A stretch of 5,197 nucleotides of DNA from Planctomycetaceae bacterium UBA6894 (GTDB lineage Bacteria; Planctomycetota; Planctomycetia; Gemmatales; Gemmataceae). A program made the translations under genes and the position numbers. Below the pieces are notes generated by a model that saw only the letters and a list, made by a program, of their open reading frames with translations, searched no databases and had not been told where the DNA came from. The stretch covers positions 13,762-18,958 of the forward strand of contig DKBS01000140.1 of assembly GCA_002451275.1 (NCBI GenBank), in the 5' to 3' direction. Positions 1 to 5,197 of this stretch are shown piece by piece (position 1 is the stretch's first letter; each line of letters begins with the position of its first letter).

Positions 1-462
1 GAAAACATCATGATCGTGGACCTGTTACGCAACGACCTGGGACGAAGTTGCGTGCCGGGTTCGATGGTGGTTCCCACTGTCTGTGAGATTGAATCATTTC
101 CCACGGTCCATCACATGGTGTCGGAAGTGCGCGGTCGGCTGCGGCCCGGGCTGGGCCCGGTCGATTTGCTTGCGGCGGCGTTTCCCGGAGGTTCTGTCAC
201 CGGCGCGCCCAAGATTCGCGCCATGGAGATCATCAACGAACTGGAGGAAACCCGGCGCGGCGCCTACTGCGGATCATTCTTCTGGATCGGCGCCGACGGT
301 TCCATGGATTCCAACATCCTCATCCGCAGCATCACCCGCCAAGGTGGCTGGCTTTCCTTCCCCGTGGGAGGCGGCATCGTTGCCGATTCGGAGCCCGAGG
401 ATGAATACGCGGAGACCCTGCACAAGGCGAAGGGAGTGATCTGCCTGCTGGATGGGGAATAG
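1..462 (+). CDS. pabB: Aminodeoxychorismate synthase component I (PabB), C-terminal fragment
   Basis: This is the last 153 codons of a chorismate-binding enzyme. The frame is open from the first base and stops at TAG 460-462; the 5' part lies outside the window. In the known family, PabB works with the glutamine amidotransferase PabA to turn chorismate into 4-amino-4-deoxychorismate, the precursor of p-aminobenzoate and folate, in the cytoplasm. Visible motifs, numbered from the first codon: ENIMIVDLLRND at 1-12, the TVHHMVS segment at 36-41, FPGGSVTGAPK at 61-71, a GGGIVADS segment at 123-130, and the C-terminal EYAET motif with Glu135 and Glu138 (family Mg2+/substrate-binding region). FPGGS(V/I)TGAPK is typical of PabB, whereas anthranilate synthase TrpE usually reads FPAGTVSGAPK, so PabB is preferred. 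The PIKGT motif that would settle PabB against TrpE is off the window. It ends 15 bp from the convergent permease gene. Confidence 0.88.
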   Translation, partial: ENIMIVDLLRNDLGRSCVPGSMVVPTVCEIESFPTVHHMVSEVRGRLRPGLGPVDLLAAAFPGGSVTGAPKIRAMEIINELEETRRGAYCGSFFWIGADGSMDSNILIRSITRQGGWLSFPVGGGIVADSEPEDEYAETLHKAKGVICLLDGE

Positions 463-477
463 CGTCGAGCGTGTGGA

Positions 478-1584
478 TCAGGTCTGGACGGCGTCGAACA
501 GCACCAGGGAAAACGGGCCGAAGACGACCACCGGCAGCCAGGCCGCCAGCGCCGGGCTCACCAGGTCGCTTTCTCCCATCATCTTGCAGCCGTACACCAT
601 GCCGAAAAACATCCCGCACAGGATGAGGCACATGCCTGCCGAGATGAACACATTGCGGTTCTGGTCGCGGAGGATCACCGAAACACCCAGCAGCACCAGC
701 GTCATGCCCAGGATGGGGCGCACCAGGCGCACATGGAACAGCACCGCCAGCGACGGGACGCGCGCCACATCGGCGCGCTGCATTTCCTGGTACAGGCGGA
801 GGGTGGAGGCGAAGGAGAACCAGTTGGGGTTACGGGTGATCGCGGAGAAATCCACCTCGCGCACATGCAGCAGGAAACGGCCGGTGTCGAGCGGCTCGAG
901 GACCGGGCTCTTGCGGTCCCATCCATCGATTTCCGGCGGATTTGTCTGCATCAGTTCCCAGCGGCCCCCGCGCTCGCTGCGCTCATCGGGATGGAACAAG
1001 GCCTGCTTGGCGGTCAGGTGCACCAGGGTTCCCGCGACCGATTCGGGGATGGTGACGCGCAGGTTGTGCACCACCCTGGTGAGCCTGTCGGCCTTCTCGC
1101 CCTCGATATGGATGCCGTTGGGTTCGTAGGCGCCGCGCACGGGCACCTCCTTCACCGCGTGAGGGTCCTCCTTGGTGGACATCAACTTGTCGGCAATCTG
1201 CGGGATGATCATCTCGGAGTTGAGCACGGTGAGGCTGAGCGTCATGAATGCGCCCGCTAGGATGGGGGTGACAATGCGCCAGGTGGATATGCCGGCGGCC
1301 AGGAGGGGTACCTGCTCGTTGCTGCGCTGCATCATGGCGATGGCGAACATGCTGGCCAGCAGGGCGATCGCCTCGCAGAGACGGTCGAAGATCTGTGTGA
1401 GCTGGTAACCGTAGAAGGTGAAGATGTCCACGACGATATCGCGGATGGGTTTGTTCTTGCCTGCAAAGTCGTCGAGGTTGGTAAACAGGTCGACAATGAT
1501 GTACAGCGTGAGCAAGCTGGTCAGCACCACCAGGTACGACTTCACGAAGCTCCAGAACATCTGCCTGTCGATCAGGGTGAACAT
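478..1584 (-). CDS. LptF/LptG-family lipopolysaccharide export permease
   Basis: This is a 368-residue inner-membrane protein of the YjgP/YjgQ (LptF/LptG) family. In characterised systems LptF and LptG pair with the ATPase LptB to pull LPS out of the inner membrane toward the LptC-LptA bridge. The layout fits. Hydrophobic segments lie at about 13-34, 67-86 and 101-123. A soluble periplasmic region follows at about 125-275, then three more segments at about 287-305, 311-333 and 342-364. A RSNEQVPLLAAGIS stretch (87-100) matches the coupling-helix region that contacts LptB, and the conserved Arg-Pro pair is at 289-290. The frame stays open further upstream to 1941. However, the MFTLIDRQMF start matches the family's usual N-terminus, and anything longer would lie inside the phosphatase gene. 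The start overlaps the phosphatase stop by 13 nt and has only a weak ribosome site, suggesting translational coupling. LptF and LptG cannot be told apart here, and no second permease or lptB is visible. Confidence 0.9.
   Translation of the reverse strand: MFTLIDRQMFWSFVKSYLVVLTSLLTLYIIVDLFTNLDDFAGKNKPIRDIVVDIFTFYGYQLTQIFDRLCEAIALLASMFAIAMMQRSNEQVPLLAAGISTWRIVTPILAGAFMTLSLTVLNSEMIIPQIADKLMSTKEDPHAVKEVPVRGAYEPNGIHIEGEKADRLTRVVHNLRVTIPESVAGTLVHLTAKQALFHPDERSERGGRWELMQTNPPEIDGWDRKSPVLEPLDTGRFLLHVREVDFSAITRNPNWFSFASTLRLYQEMQRADVARVPSLAVLFHVRLVRPILGMTLVLLGVSVILRDQNRNVFISAGMCLILCGMFFGMVYGCKMMGESDLVSPALAAWLPVVVFGPFSLVLFDAVQT
1572..1584 (-). other. 13-nt gene overlap, phosphatase stop / permease start
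   Basis: The last four codons and the stop of the phosphatase gene overlap the first codons of the permease gene in a different frame. The sequence just upstream of the permease ATG (minus strand, within the phosphatase coding region) has no strong AGGAGG-like match. Permease translation therefore probably depends on ribosomes finishing the phosphatase. The overlap is directly visible; coupling is inferred. Confidence 0.75.
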
Positions 1585-2243
1585 GGTTGCCGGTGGCTCT
1601 CGAGGTGGACCTGGCTGGCTTGCCAGCGGGGCTGGTAATCCAGTAGGTATTGTTTGACGTACATGTTGGACTCGGTGCAGGCCTTGTCGCCAAAGCCCTG
1701 GGACTTCATCTCGCGGTAGGCTTCGGCGATGGTCCAGCCCTGGTGCTCCACCCGGTACAGCGCGGCCAGAAGTCCGGTGCGGTGAAGCCCCGCCTTGCAG
1801 TGGATCAGGATGGGGTAATTGTCGGGGTCGTCGTACACCGCCAGCATCTCGTCGAGGACGGCCGGCTTCTTTTTGGGGTATTCCGACATGTGGACCAGGT
1901 CGGGCTTCACATGGATGTATTTCACACCCAGTTTGCGGCACATCTCCTGTTCACCGATGGTTTCCCGGGTCAGGTAGTCCTTGCGGATTTTCGGGTCGGG
2001 AAATTCCTGCTGGACATTCACCACGGACTTGATGCCGTAGCGCCGCACCGCATCCGCGAAGCCTGCCTCGGTCATCTGGCCGGAACGGTACAGCTTTCCG
2101 GGTGCCGCCACCCGCAGTCTCTTACCCTTTTCCCACACGCTGCGGTAGAAATGGAACAGTCCCAGGCCCAGAACCGCAATCAGCACTGCGGTGGCTGCGC
2201 CCCCAGCCAGTCGTTTGATCCAGCGAACAGTTTCAGGCGGCAC
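1572..2243 (-). CDS. Membrane-anchored dual-specificity/tyrosine-type protein phosphatase
   Basis: This is a 223-residue protein of the cysteine-dependent phosphatase superfamily. The signature HCKAGLHRTG (148-157) fits HCxxGxxRTG: Cys149 is the expected nucleophile and Arg155 binds the phosphate. Upstream are the LYRSGQ motif (51-56) and a KSVVNVQ strand (72-78), both typical of bacterial DSP-like phosphatases of the Siw14/PTP-NADK-like type. Asp115, in VKPDLVH, is a candidate general acid. One hydrophobic segment at about 13-32 would anchor the protein. Basic residues flank it on both sides, so it is unclear whether the catalytic domain faces cytoplasm or periplasm. The start is GTG at 2243. 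A GGGAG ribosome site lies 7 nt upstream, and an in-frame TAG (2262-2264 on the + strand reading CTA) closes the frame just above it. The next internal Met is residue 57, too late to be the start. It is the first gene of a two-gene unit with the permease. The substrate is unknown and could be phosphoprotein, phospholipid or another phosphoester. Confidence 0.85.
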   Translation of the reverse strand: MPPETVRWIKRLAGGAATAVLIAVLGLGLFHFYRSVWEKGKRLRVAAPGKLYRSGQMTEAGFADAVRRYGIKSVVNVQQEFPDPKIRKDYLTRETIGEQEMCRKLGVKYIHVKPDLVHMSEYPKKKPAVLDEMLAVYDDPDNYPILIHCKAGLHRTGLLAALYRVEHQGWTIAEAYREMKSQGFGDKACTESNMYVKQYLLDYQPRWQASQVHLESHRQPCSP

Positions 2244-2250
2244 AGACTCG

Positions 2251-2255
2251 CTCCC
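2251..2255 (-). promoter_or_regulatory. Ribosome binding site of the phosphatase gene
   Basis: On the minus strand this reads GGGAG, followed by 7 nt and then the GTG codon at 2243. It decides the start: GTG is non-canonical, an in-frame stop lies immediately upstream, and no ATG exists nearby in this frame. Confidence 0.65.
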
Positions 2256-2274
2256 AGTTGCCTATAGCCCTGGG

Positions 2275-2368
2275 GGTGGGCAAAGAGCCCCCACGGTTGG
2301 TCGGGAGAATGCCCGGAAGGCCCCACGGGAGCAAGGTCATTCCGTTCCAACCAGGGGGGATAGCCACC
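2275..2368. repeat. Nested imperfect inverted repeat (possible structured RNA or operator)
   Basis: Five paired blocks nest around one centre. GGTGG 2275-2279 pairs with CCACC 2364-2368. CCCCC 2288-2292 pairs with the G-run at 2354-2359. GGTTGG 2295-2300 pairs with CCAACC 2347-2352. GAATG 2307-2311 pairs with CATTC 2338-2342. CCCG 2312-2315 pairs with CGGG 2326-2329, closing a loop of about 10 nt. Internal loops separate the blocks, and an 8-nt bulge (2330-2337) lies beside the innermost one. In RNA this would form a long interrupted hairpin of about 94 nt on either strand. It would sit in the leader of the phosphatase (ending about 30 nt from its GTG) or about 130 nt upstream of the peptidase ATG. 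No known riboswitch class was recognised. The pairings are seen; function is unknown. Confidence 0.55.
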
Positions 2369-2446
2369 TTTCAGTTCCTGGTTTTGGCCCTTTCCCGCCA
2401 AAATCGGCCCCAAGGCGTACAACTAATTGAAGAATCCGTTGTTTGA

Positions 2447-2465
2447 GCTGGGGCTGAACCCCGGC
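2447..2465 (+). promoter_or_regulatory. Small GC hairpin in the peptidase leader
   Basis: A 7-bp stem (GCTGGGG 2447-2453 with CCCCGGC 2459-2465, including one U-G wobble as RNA) encloses a CTGAA loop. It ends about 32 nt before the ATG and about 20 nt before the Shine-Dalgarno site, and no T-run follows. It is therefore not a classical terminator. It could affect leader stability or simply be a chance structure in GC-rich DNA. Confidence 0.35.
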
Positions 2466-2486
2466 GTTGCCATTGCGCCAGGCATG

Positions 2487-2490
2487 AGGA
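2487..2490 (+). promoter_or_regulatory. Ribosome binding site of the S46 peptidase gene
   Basis: AGGA is followed by a 7-nt spacer and the ATG at 2498. A competing ATG at 2484 is in another frame and would place this site inside the coding sequence, so 2498 is the supported start. Confidence 0.65.
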
Positions 2491-2497
2491 ACCAGAC

Positions 2498-4582
2498 ATG
2501 AGAAAAGTGGCTTCTTCTCTGGTTTTTGCAGAATCTCCAGGCTTCTTGTTTTTCCTGTTTTTAATTTTTTCAGGGGGCACCGTGCGATCGGATGAAGGCA
2601 TGTGGCTGCTGAATGATCCGCCCAAGGACCTGCTGGCCAAGCGCCATGGGTTCGAACTCACCCAGGCCTGGCTCGACAAAGCTCGGCTGGCGTCCATTCG
2701 CCTGAACAGCGGCGGTTCCGGTTCATTTGTGTCCTCCAGCGGCCTGTTGCTCACCAACCATCATGTGGGAGCCGATGCCCTGGCCAAGCTGAGTTCCCCG
2801 GGCAAGGATTTGCTGAAGACCGGATTTTTGGCCCGAACCCGGGCCGAAGAAATGCAGTGCCCAGATCTTGAAATCAATGTGTTGATGACCATTGAGGATG
2901 TGACCGACCGGGTGGAGGCCTCGGTACGGGGCGTGACCGATCCGGCCAAGGCAAGCGCCGCGCGGCGGGCGGAAACCGCCCGCATCGAGAAGGAGTCGCT
3001 GGACAAGACCGGCCTGCGCAGCGATGTGGTGGTGCTCTATCAAGGCGCCGTGTACCACCTGTACCGGTACAAGAAGTACACCGATGTCCGCCTGGTATTT
3101 GCGCCGGAGGGGGCGATTGCCGGTTTTGGCGGCGATGTTGATAACTTTGAATATCCGCGCTACGGTCTGGATATCTGCGTGTTCCGGGCCTACGAAAACG
3201 GCAAACCGGTTGAATCGGCAAATTACCTGAAAATCCAGCCTGCTGGTCCCAAGGAAAACGATCTGGTGTTCGTGACCGGTCATCCAGGCGTGACCCAGCG
3301 TCTGGAAACAGCGGCCCGGCTTGAACTGCGGCGGGACCACCTGCACCCCTTCATGCTGGGGTGGTTGCGCACCATGGAAAACGGATTGGCCCAATTTGCC
3401 GCCAGTGGTGTGGAGCCTGCGCGATTGGCGAACAAGGTTTCGCATTCCATTGCTAACAGCCGCAAGGCGCTCACCGGGCAATACATGGGGCTGTGCGATG
3501 AGGCTCTCATGGTGGGCAAGCGGGAGGCGGAGTCGGCCCTGCGGGCCCAGGTGAAATTCAGGGGGCAGGACCCCTACCAGGCCATTGCCGAAGCCTGCGC
3601 CCGTCAGGCGGCTTTTCACAGGGAGTACGCATTGATCGAACGCGGGCTGGCGGTGGACAGTGATTTGTTCACCATTGCCCGGCATTTGGTCCGCATGGCC
3701 CGTGAAGACACCCTGCCCGGACCCGACCGCCTGAAGGAATATCGCGATTCGGCGCGGGCATCCCTGGAATTGTCCCTTTTTTCTCCCGCCCCCATCCATG
3801 GCTCCCTTGAAAAAGTGCGTCTCACTCTGGGCCTCACCTACCTGGCTGAGCAGTTGGGGGCGAGGCATCCGCTGGCGGTGAAATTACTGGGCGGAAAATC
3901 GCCCGAGCGGCGGGCCCAGGAGTTGGTGGATGGAAGCCGGTTGGCAGACGTGCAGGAGCGCAGGCGCTTGGCTCAAGGCGGGCAGAAAGCGATTGACAGT
4001 AGTTCCGACAGCATGATCGCCCTGGCGAAATCCATTGATGCGGAAGCGAGGGCGCTGCGCAAACGGCTGGAGGAGGAGGTGGAGGAGCCGGAACGGCAGG
4101 CCCAACGCGCCATTGGCCTGGAACGATTCCGTATCCTGGGGAAAACGATGGCACCCGATGCCACCTTCACCCTGCGGCTCGCCTTCGGCGTGGTGAAGGG
4201 CTACGAGGTTGACGGCACGGAACTGCCCTTCCACACCACCTTTGCAGGGCTCTACGCCAAGGCGGATGATCATCAGGGGGCGTCGCCGTTCAAGCTGCCC
4301 TCAGCCTGGATCGATCGCAAGGAGAAGCTGAACCTGCAAACCCCGTTCAACTTTGTTTCCACCGCCGACACCATCGGCGGCAATTCCGGCAGCCCTGTCC
4401 TCAATCGGGCGGGGGAGTTGGTGGGGGTGAATTTTGACCGGAACCGCCACGGGTTGGTGCGCAACTTCGTGTACACCGACCTTCAGGCAAGACACATCGC
4501 GGTCCATGCCGGCGCGATCGCCGAGGCGCTCGACAAGGTGTATGGAGCCTCGGAGTTGCTGGGCGAACTGGGCCTGCGCTAA
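2498..4582 (+). CDS. Secreted S46-family dipeptidyl-peptidase (DPP7/DPP11-like)
   Basis: This is a 694-residue serine exopeptidase, close to the roughly 700-720 residues usual for S46. The family removes dipeptides from free N-termini of peptides in the periplasm or outside the cell. Residues 1 to about 30 look like a signal peptide: a basic start, then the hydrophobic run FLFFLFLIF at 16-24. The mature protein would begin near DEGMW (32-36), the usual S46 N-terminus. The chymotrypsin-like triad is intact: His89 in LTNHH (85-89), Asp225 in DNFEYPRYGLD (215-225) and Ser630 in GGNSGSP (627-633). Residues that bind the substrate amino terminus in S46 structures map to Asn216, Phe217 (usually Trp) and Asp647. 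Arg648 lies 18 residues after the catalytic Ser, where DPP11 has Arg and DPP7 has Gly, which suggests a preference for Asp/Glu at P1. The part between the two catalytic blocks, roughly 300-550, is mostly helical in character, matching the family's inserted helical domain, and includes an acidic run at 525-532. The downstream apgM is probably co-transcribed but functionally unrelated. Confidence 0.93.
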   Translation: MRKVASSLVFAESPGFLFFLFLIFSGGTVRSDEGMWLLNDPPKDLLAKRHGFELTQAWLDKARLASIRLNSGGSGSFVSSSGLLLTNHHVGADALAKLSSPGKDLLKTGFLARTRAEEMQCPDLEINVLMTIEDVTDRVEASVRGVTDPAKASAARRAETARIEKESLDKTGLRSDVVVLYQGAVYHLYRYKKYTDVRLVFAPEGAIAGFGGDVDNFEYPRYGLDICVFRAYENGKPVESANYLKIQPAGPKENDLVFVTGHPGVTQRLETAARLELRRDHLHPFMLGWLRTMENGLAQFAASGVEPARLANKVSHSIANSRKALTGQYMGLCDEALMVGKREAESALRAQVKFRGQDPYQAIAEACARQAAFHREYALIERGLAVDSDLFTIARHLVRMAREDTLPGPDRLKEYRDSARASLELSLFSPAPIHGSLEKVRLTLGLTYLAEQLGARHPLAVKLLGGKSPERRAQELVDGSRLADVQERRRLAQGGQKAIDSSSDSMIALAKSIDAEARALRKRLEEEVEEPERQAQRAIGLERFRILGKTMAPDATFTLRLAFGVVKGYEVDGTELPFHTTFAGLYAKADDHQGASPFKLPSAWIDRKEKLNLQTPFNFVSTADTIGGNSGSPVLNRAGELVGVNFDRNRHGLVRNFVYTDLQARHIAVHAGAIAEALDKVYGASELLGELGLR

Positions 4583-4611
4583 CCGTCCTTTTCAAACCGA
4601 GGCCAGACCGG

Positions 4612-4617
4612 AGAGGG
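4612..4617 (+). promoter_or_regulatory. Ribosome binding site of apgM
   Basis: AGAGGG is followed by a 7-nt spacer and the ATG at 4625. The 42-bp gap after the peptidase stop contains no convincing terminator hairpin, so read-through from the peptidase gene is likely. Confidence 0.6.
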
Positions 4618-4624
4618 TAGAGCC

Positions 4625-5197
4625 ATGAAGTATGTGATTGTGATTCCAGACGGGGCGGCGGACGAGCCGCAGGCTTCACTGGGTGGGAAAACCCCGCTGG
4701 AGGCGGCCAACATTCCCCACATGGACAGCATCGCCCGCCGCGGGATTTTGGGGTGGGCCGACAATGTGCCCGCCAGCCTGACCGCCGCCAGCGATGTGGC
4801 CACGCTTAGCCTGTTTGGCTACGACCCGATGCGTTACTACACCGGCCGTGCCCCATTGGAGGCCCGGGCCATGGGGATCCATCTGGGGCCGGAGGATTTT
4901 GCCGTCCGCTGCAACCTGGTGCACGCCCCGGGCGATGTGATGGTCGATTTTACCGCCGGTCACATCGGTAACGAGGAGGGGGCCGCCCTAATCGCAACCC
5001 TGCAGGAAAAACTGGGGGGCAAGCGCGTGGTTCAGGGCGATTCGGGCCCGGTGGAGGTCACGCTCGAGTTTCACCCCGGCGTGAGCTACCGCAACCTGAT
5101 GATCGTGCGGAACGGCGCTGCCGCCGGGAAGCCACCTGCTTTGGATGCCAGCACCAAAACCCAGGCCCCGCATGCTTTGGATGCCAGCACCAAAACC
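4625..5197 (+). CDS. apgM: 2,3-bisphosphoglycerate-independent phosphoglycerate mutase, archaeal (ApgM) type, 5' part
   Basis: The first 191 codons are visible and the frame is still open at the window end; full-length homologues are about 400 residues. The enzyme interconverts 3- and 2-phosphoglycerate in glycolysis and gluconeogenesis, using two metal ions and a phosphoserine intermediate (alkaline-phosphatase superfamily). Visible motifs are the metal-binding IPDGAADEP (7-15), GGKTPLEAAN (20-29), the catalytic-serine block ASDVATLSLFGYDP (55-68, Ser56 expected nucleophile), YYTGRAPLEA (71-80), RCNLV (95-99), DFTAGHIGNEE (108-118) and HPGVSYRNLM (150-159). Compared with the usual GSDVA and GHISTEE, this protein has ASDVA and GHIGNEE. 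The last about 20 codons contain an ALDASTKT segment given twice, in the region where homologues run into a (P)PHD motif. The rest of the catalytic domain is off the window, so activity cannot be judged. Confidence 0.92.
   Translation, partial: MKYVIVIPDGAADEPQASLGGKTPLEAANIPHMDSIARRGILGWADNVPASLTAASDVATLSLFGYDPMRYYTGRAPLEARAMGIHLGPEDFAVRCNLVHAPGDVMVDFTAGHIGNEEGAALIATLQEKLGGKRVVQGDSGPVEVTLEFHPGVSYRNLMIVRNGAAAGKPPALDASTKTQAPHALDASTKT
5137..5197 (+). repeat. 36-nt-period in-frame direct repeat in apgM at the window edge
   Basis: A 25-nt sequence beginning TGCTTTGGATGCC occurs at 5137-5161 and identically at 5173-5197, giving a period of 36 nt (12 codons). Both copies encode ALDASTKT, and the linker encodes QAPH. 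The second copy ends exactly at the last base of the window, so further copies may follow. It is either a real tandem duplication or an artefact of the sequence end. Confidence 0.85.

Larger units (their letters stand above)
2244..2497. other. Divergent intergenic region between phosphatase and S46 peptidase genes
   Basis: These 254 bp separate two divergently transcribed genes, so promoters for both directions should lie here. I found no convincing -35/-10 pair of the sigma-70 type on either strand. The region contains a nested imperfect inverted repeat (2275-2368), an A/T-richer stretch around 2415-2445, and a GC hairpin (2447-2465) close to the peptidase start. Short open frames across it start and stop without ribosome sites and overlap one another, so I do not call any gene here. 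Confidence 0.6.

Noticed and set aside
1..462. Anthranilate synthase component I (TrpE) instead of PabB
   Set aside because: FPGGSVTGAPK favours PabB over the TrpE form FPAGTVSGAPK, though the diagnostic upstream motif is outside the window so this is not absolute.
452..1260. Plus-strand open frames opposite the permease gene
   Set aside because: The permease has convincing membrane topology and motifs on the other strand. The opposite translations are Arg/Ser- or His/Gly-rich without domain features.
1585..1941. N-terminal extension of the permease frame up to 1941
   Set aside because: The extra 119 residues lie inside the phosphatase coding region in another frame, are Pro/Arg-rich and are unlike the family. 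The ATG at 1584 matches the usual family N-terminus.
2261..2266. TATAGG on the minus strand as a -10 box for the phosphatase gene
   Set aside because: A start site at the usual distance would fall at or inside the Shine-Dalgarno sequence, and no acceptable -35 box is found 16-18 nt upstream.
1650..2267. Plus-strand 205-codon frame opposite the phosphatase gene
   Set aside because: It is antisense to a gene with an intact HCxxGxxRTG motif, and its own translation has no recognisable family.
2418..2432. TACAAC and TTGAAG as promoter elements for the peptidase gene
   Set aside because: Neither has a partner hexamer at a normal spacing; TACAAC is only a partial match to TATAAT.
2180..2446. Several small open frames across the divergent intergenic region
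   Set aside because: They overlap one another on both strands, lack ribosome sites and cross the inverted repeat. The translations have no recognisable feature.
2723..3868. Long minus-strand open frame (381 codons) opposite the S46 peptidase
   Set aside because: It lies wholly antisense to a gene with clear family motifs. Its translation has no recognisable domain, and long antisense frames are common in GC-rich DNA.
4583..4624. Terminator between the peptidase gene and apgM
   Set aside because: No stable stem followed by a T-run is present in the 42-bp gap; the short T-run at its start is not preceded by a hairpin.

Overview
The window is an ordinary-looking, GC-rich bacterial chromosome fragment with five protein genes, two of them cut by the window edges. 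No tRNA, rRNA, CRISPR array, transposase or phage gene is visible. The combination suggests Planctomycetota, perhaps Gemmatales-like, with Acidobacteriota as a second choice. The pointers are an archaeal-type (ApgM) phosphoglycerate mutase, an S46 peptidase of the 'DNFEYPR' subgroup, and an LptF/LptG permease beginning MFTLIDRQ. This taxonomic guess rests on remembered family resemblance and was not searched.

Layout: (1) 1-462 (+) is the C-terminal part of a chorismate-utilising enzyme, best called PabB (aminodeoxychorismate synthase component I, folate pathway). (2) It converges with a two-gene minus-strand unit, with only 15 bp between the stop codons. That unit is a membrane-anchored HCxxGxxRTG protein phosphatase (GTG start at 2243), followed with a 13-nt overlap by an LptF/LptG-family permease of lipopolysaccharide or outer-membrane glycolipid export (1584-478). 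(3) A 254-bp divergent intergenic region (2244-2497) holds a nested imperfect inverted repeat (2275-2368) and a smaller hairpin just upstream of the next gene. (4) 2498-4582 (+) is a secreted S46-family dipeptidyl-peptidase with an intact His89/Asp225/Ser630 triad and an arginine (Arg648) at the position that gives DPP11 its Asp/Glu specificity. (5) 42 bp downstream, apgM starts at 4625 and runs off the window. It carries a 36-nt-period in-frame direct repeat exactly at the edge.

The minus-strand pair looks like one translationally coupled envelope-related unit. The peptidase and apgM are probably co-transcribed, since no terminator is visible between them, but they share no obvious pathway. 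I do not see a new multi-gene system. The points most worth a second look are the phosphatase-permease coupling, the structured intergenic repeat, the DPP11-like residue in a divergent S46 subgroup, and the repeat in apgM at the window end.
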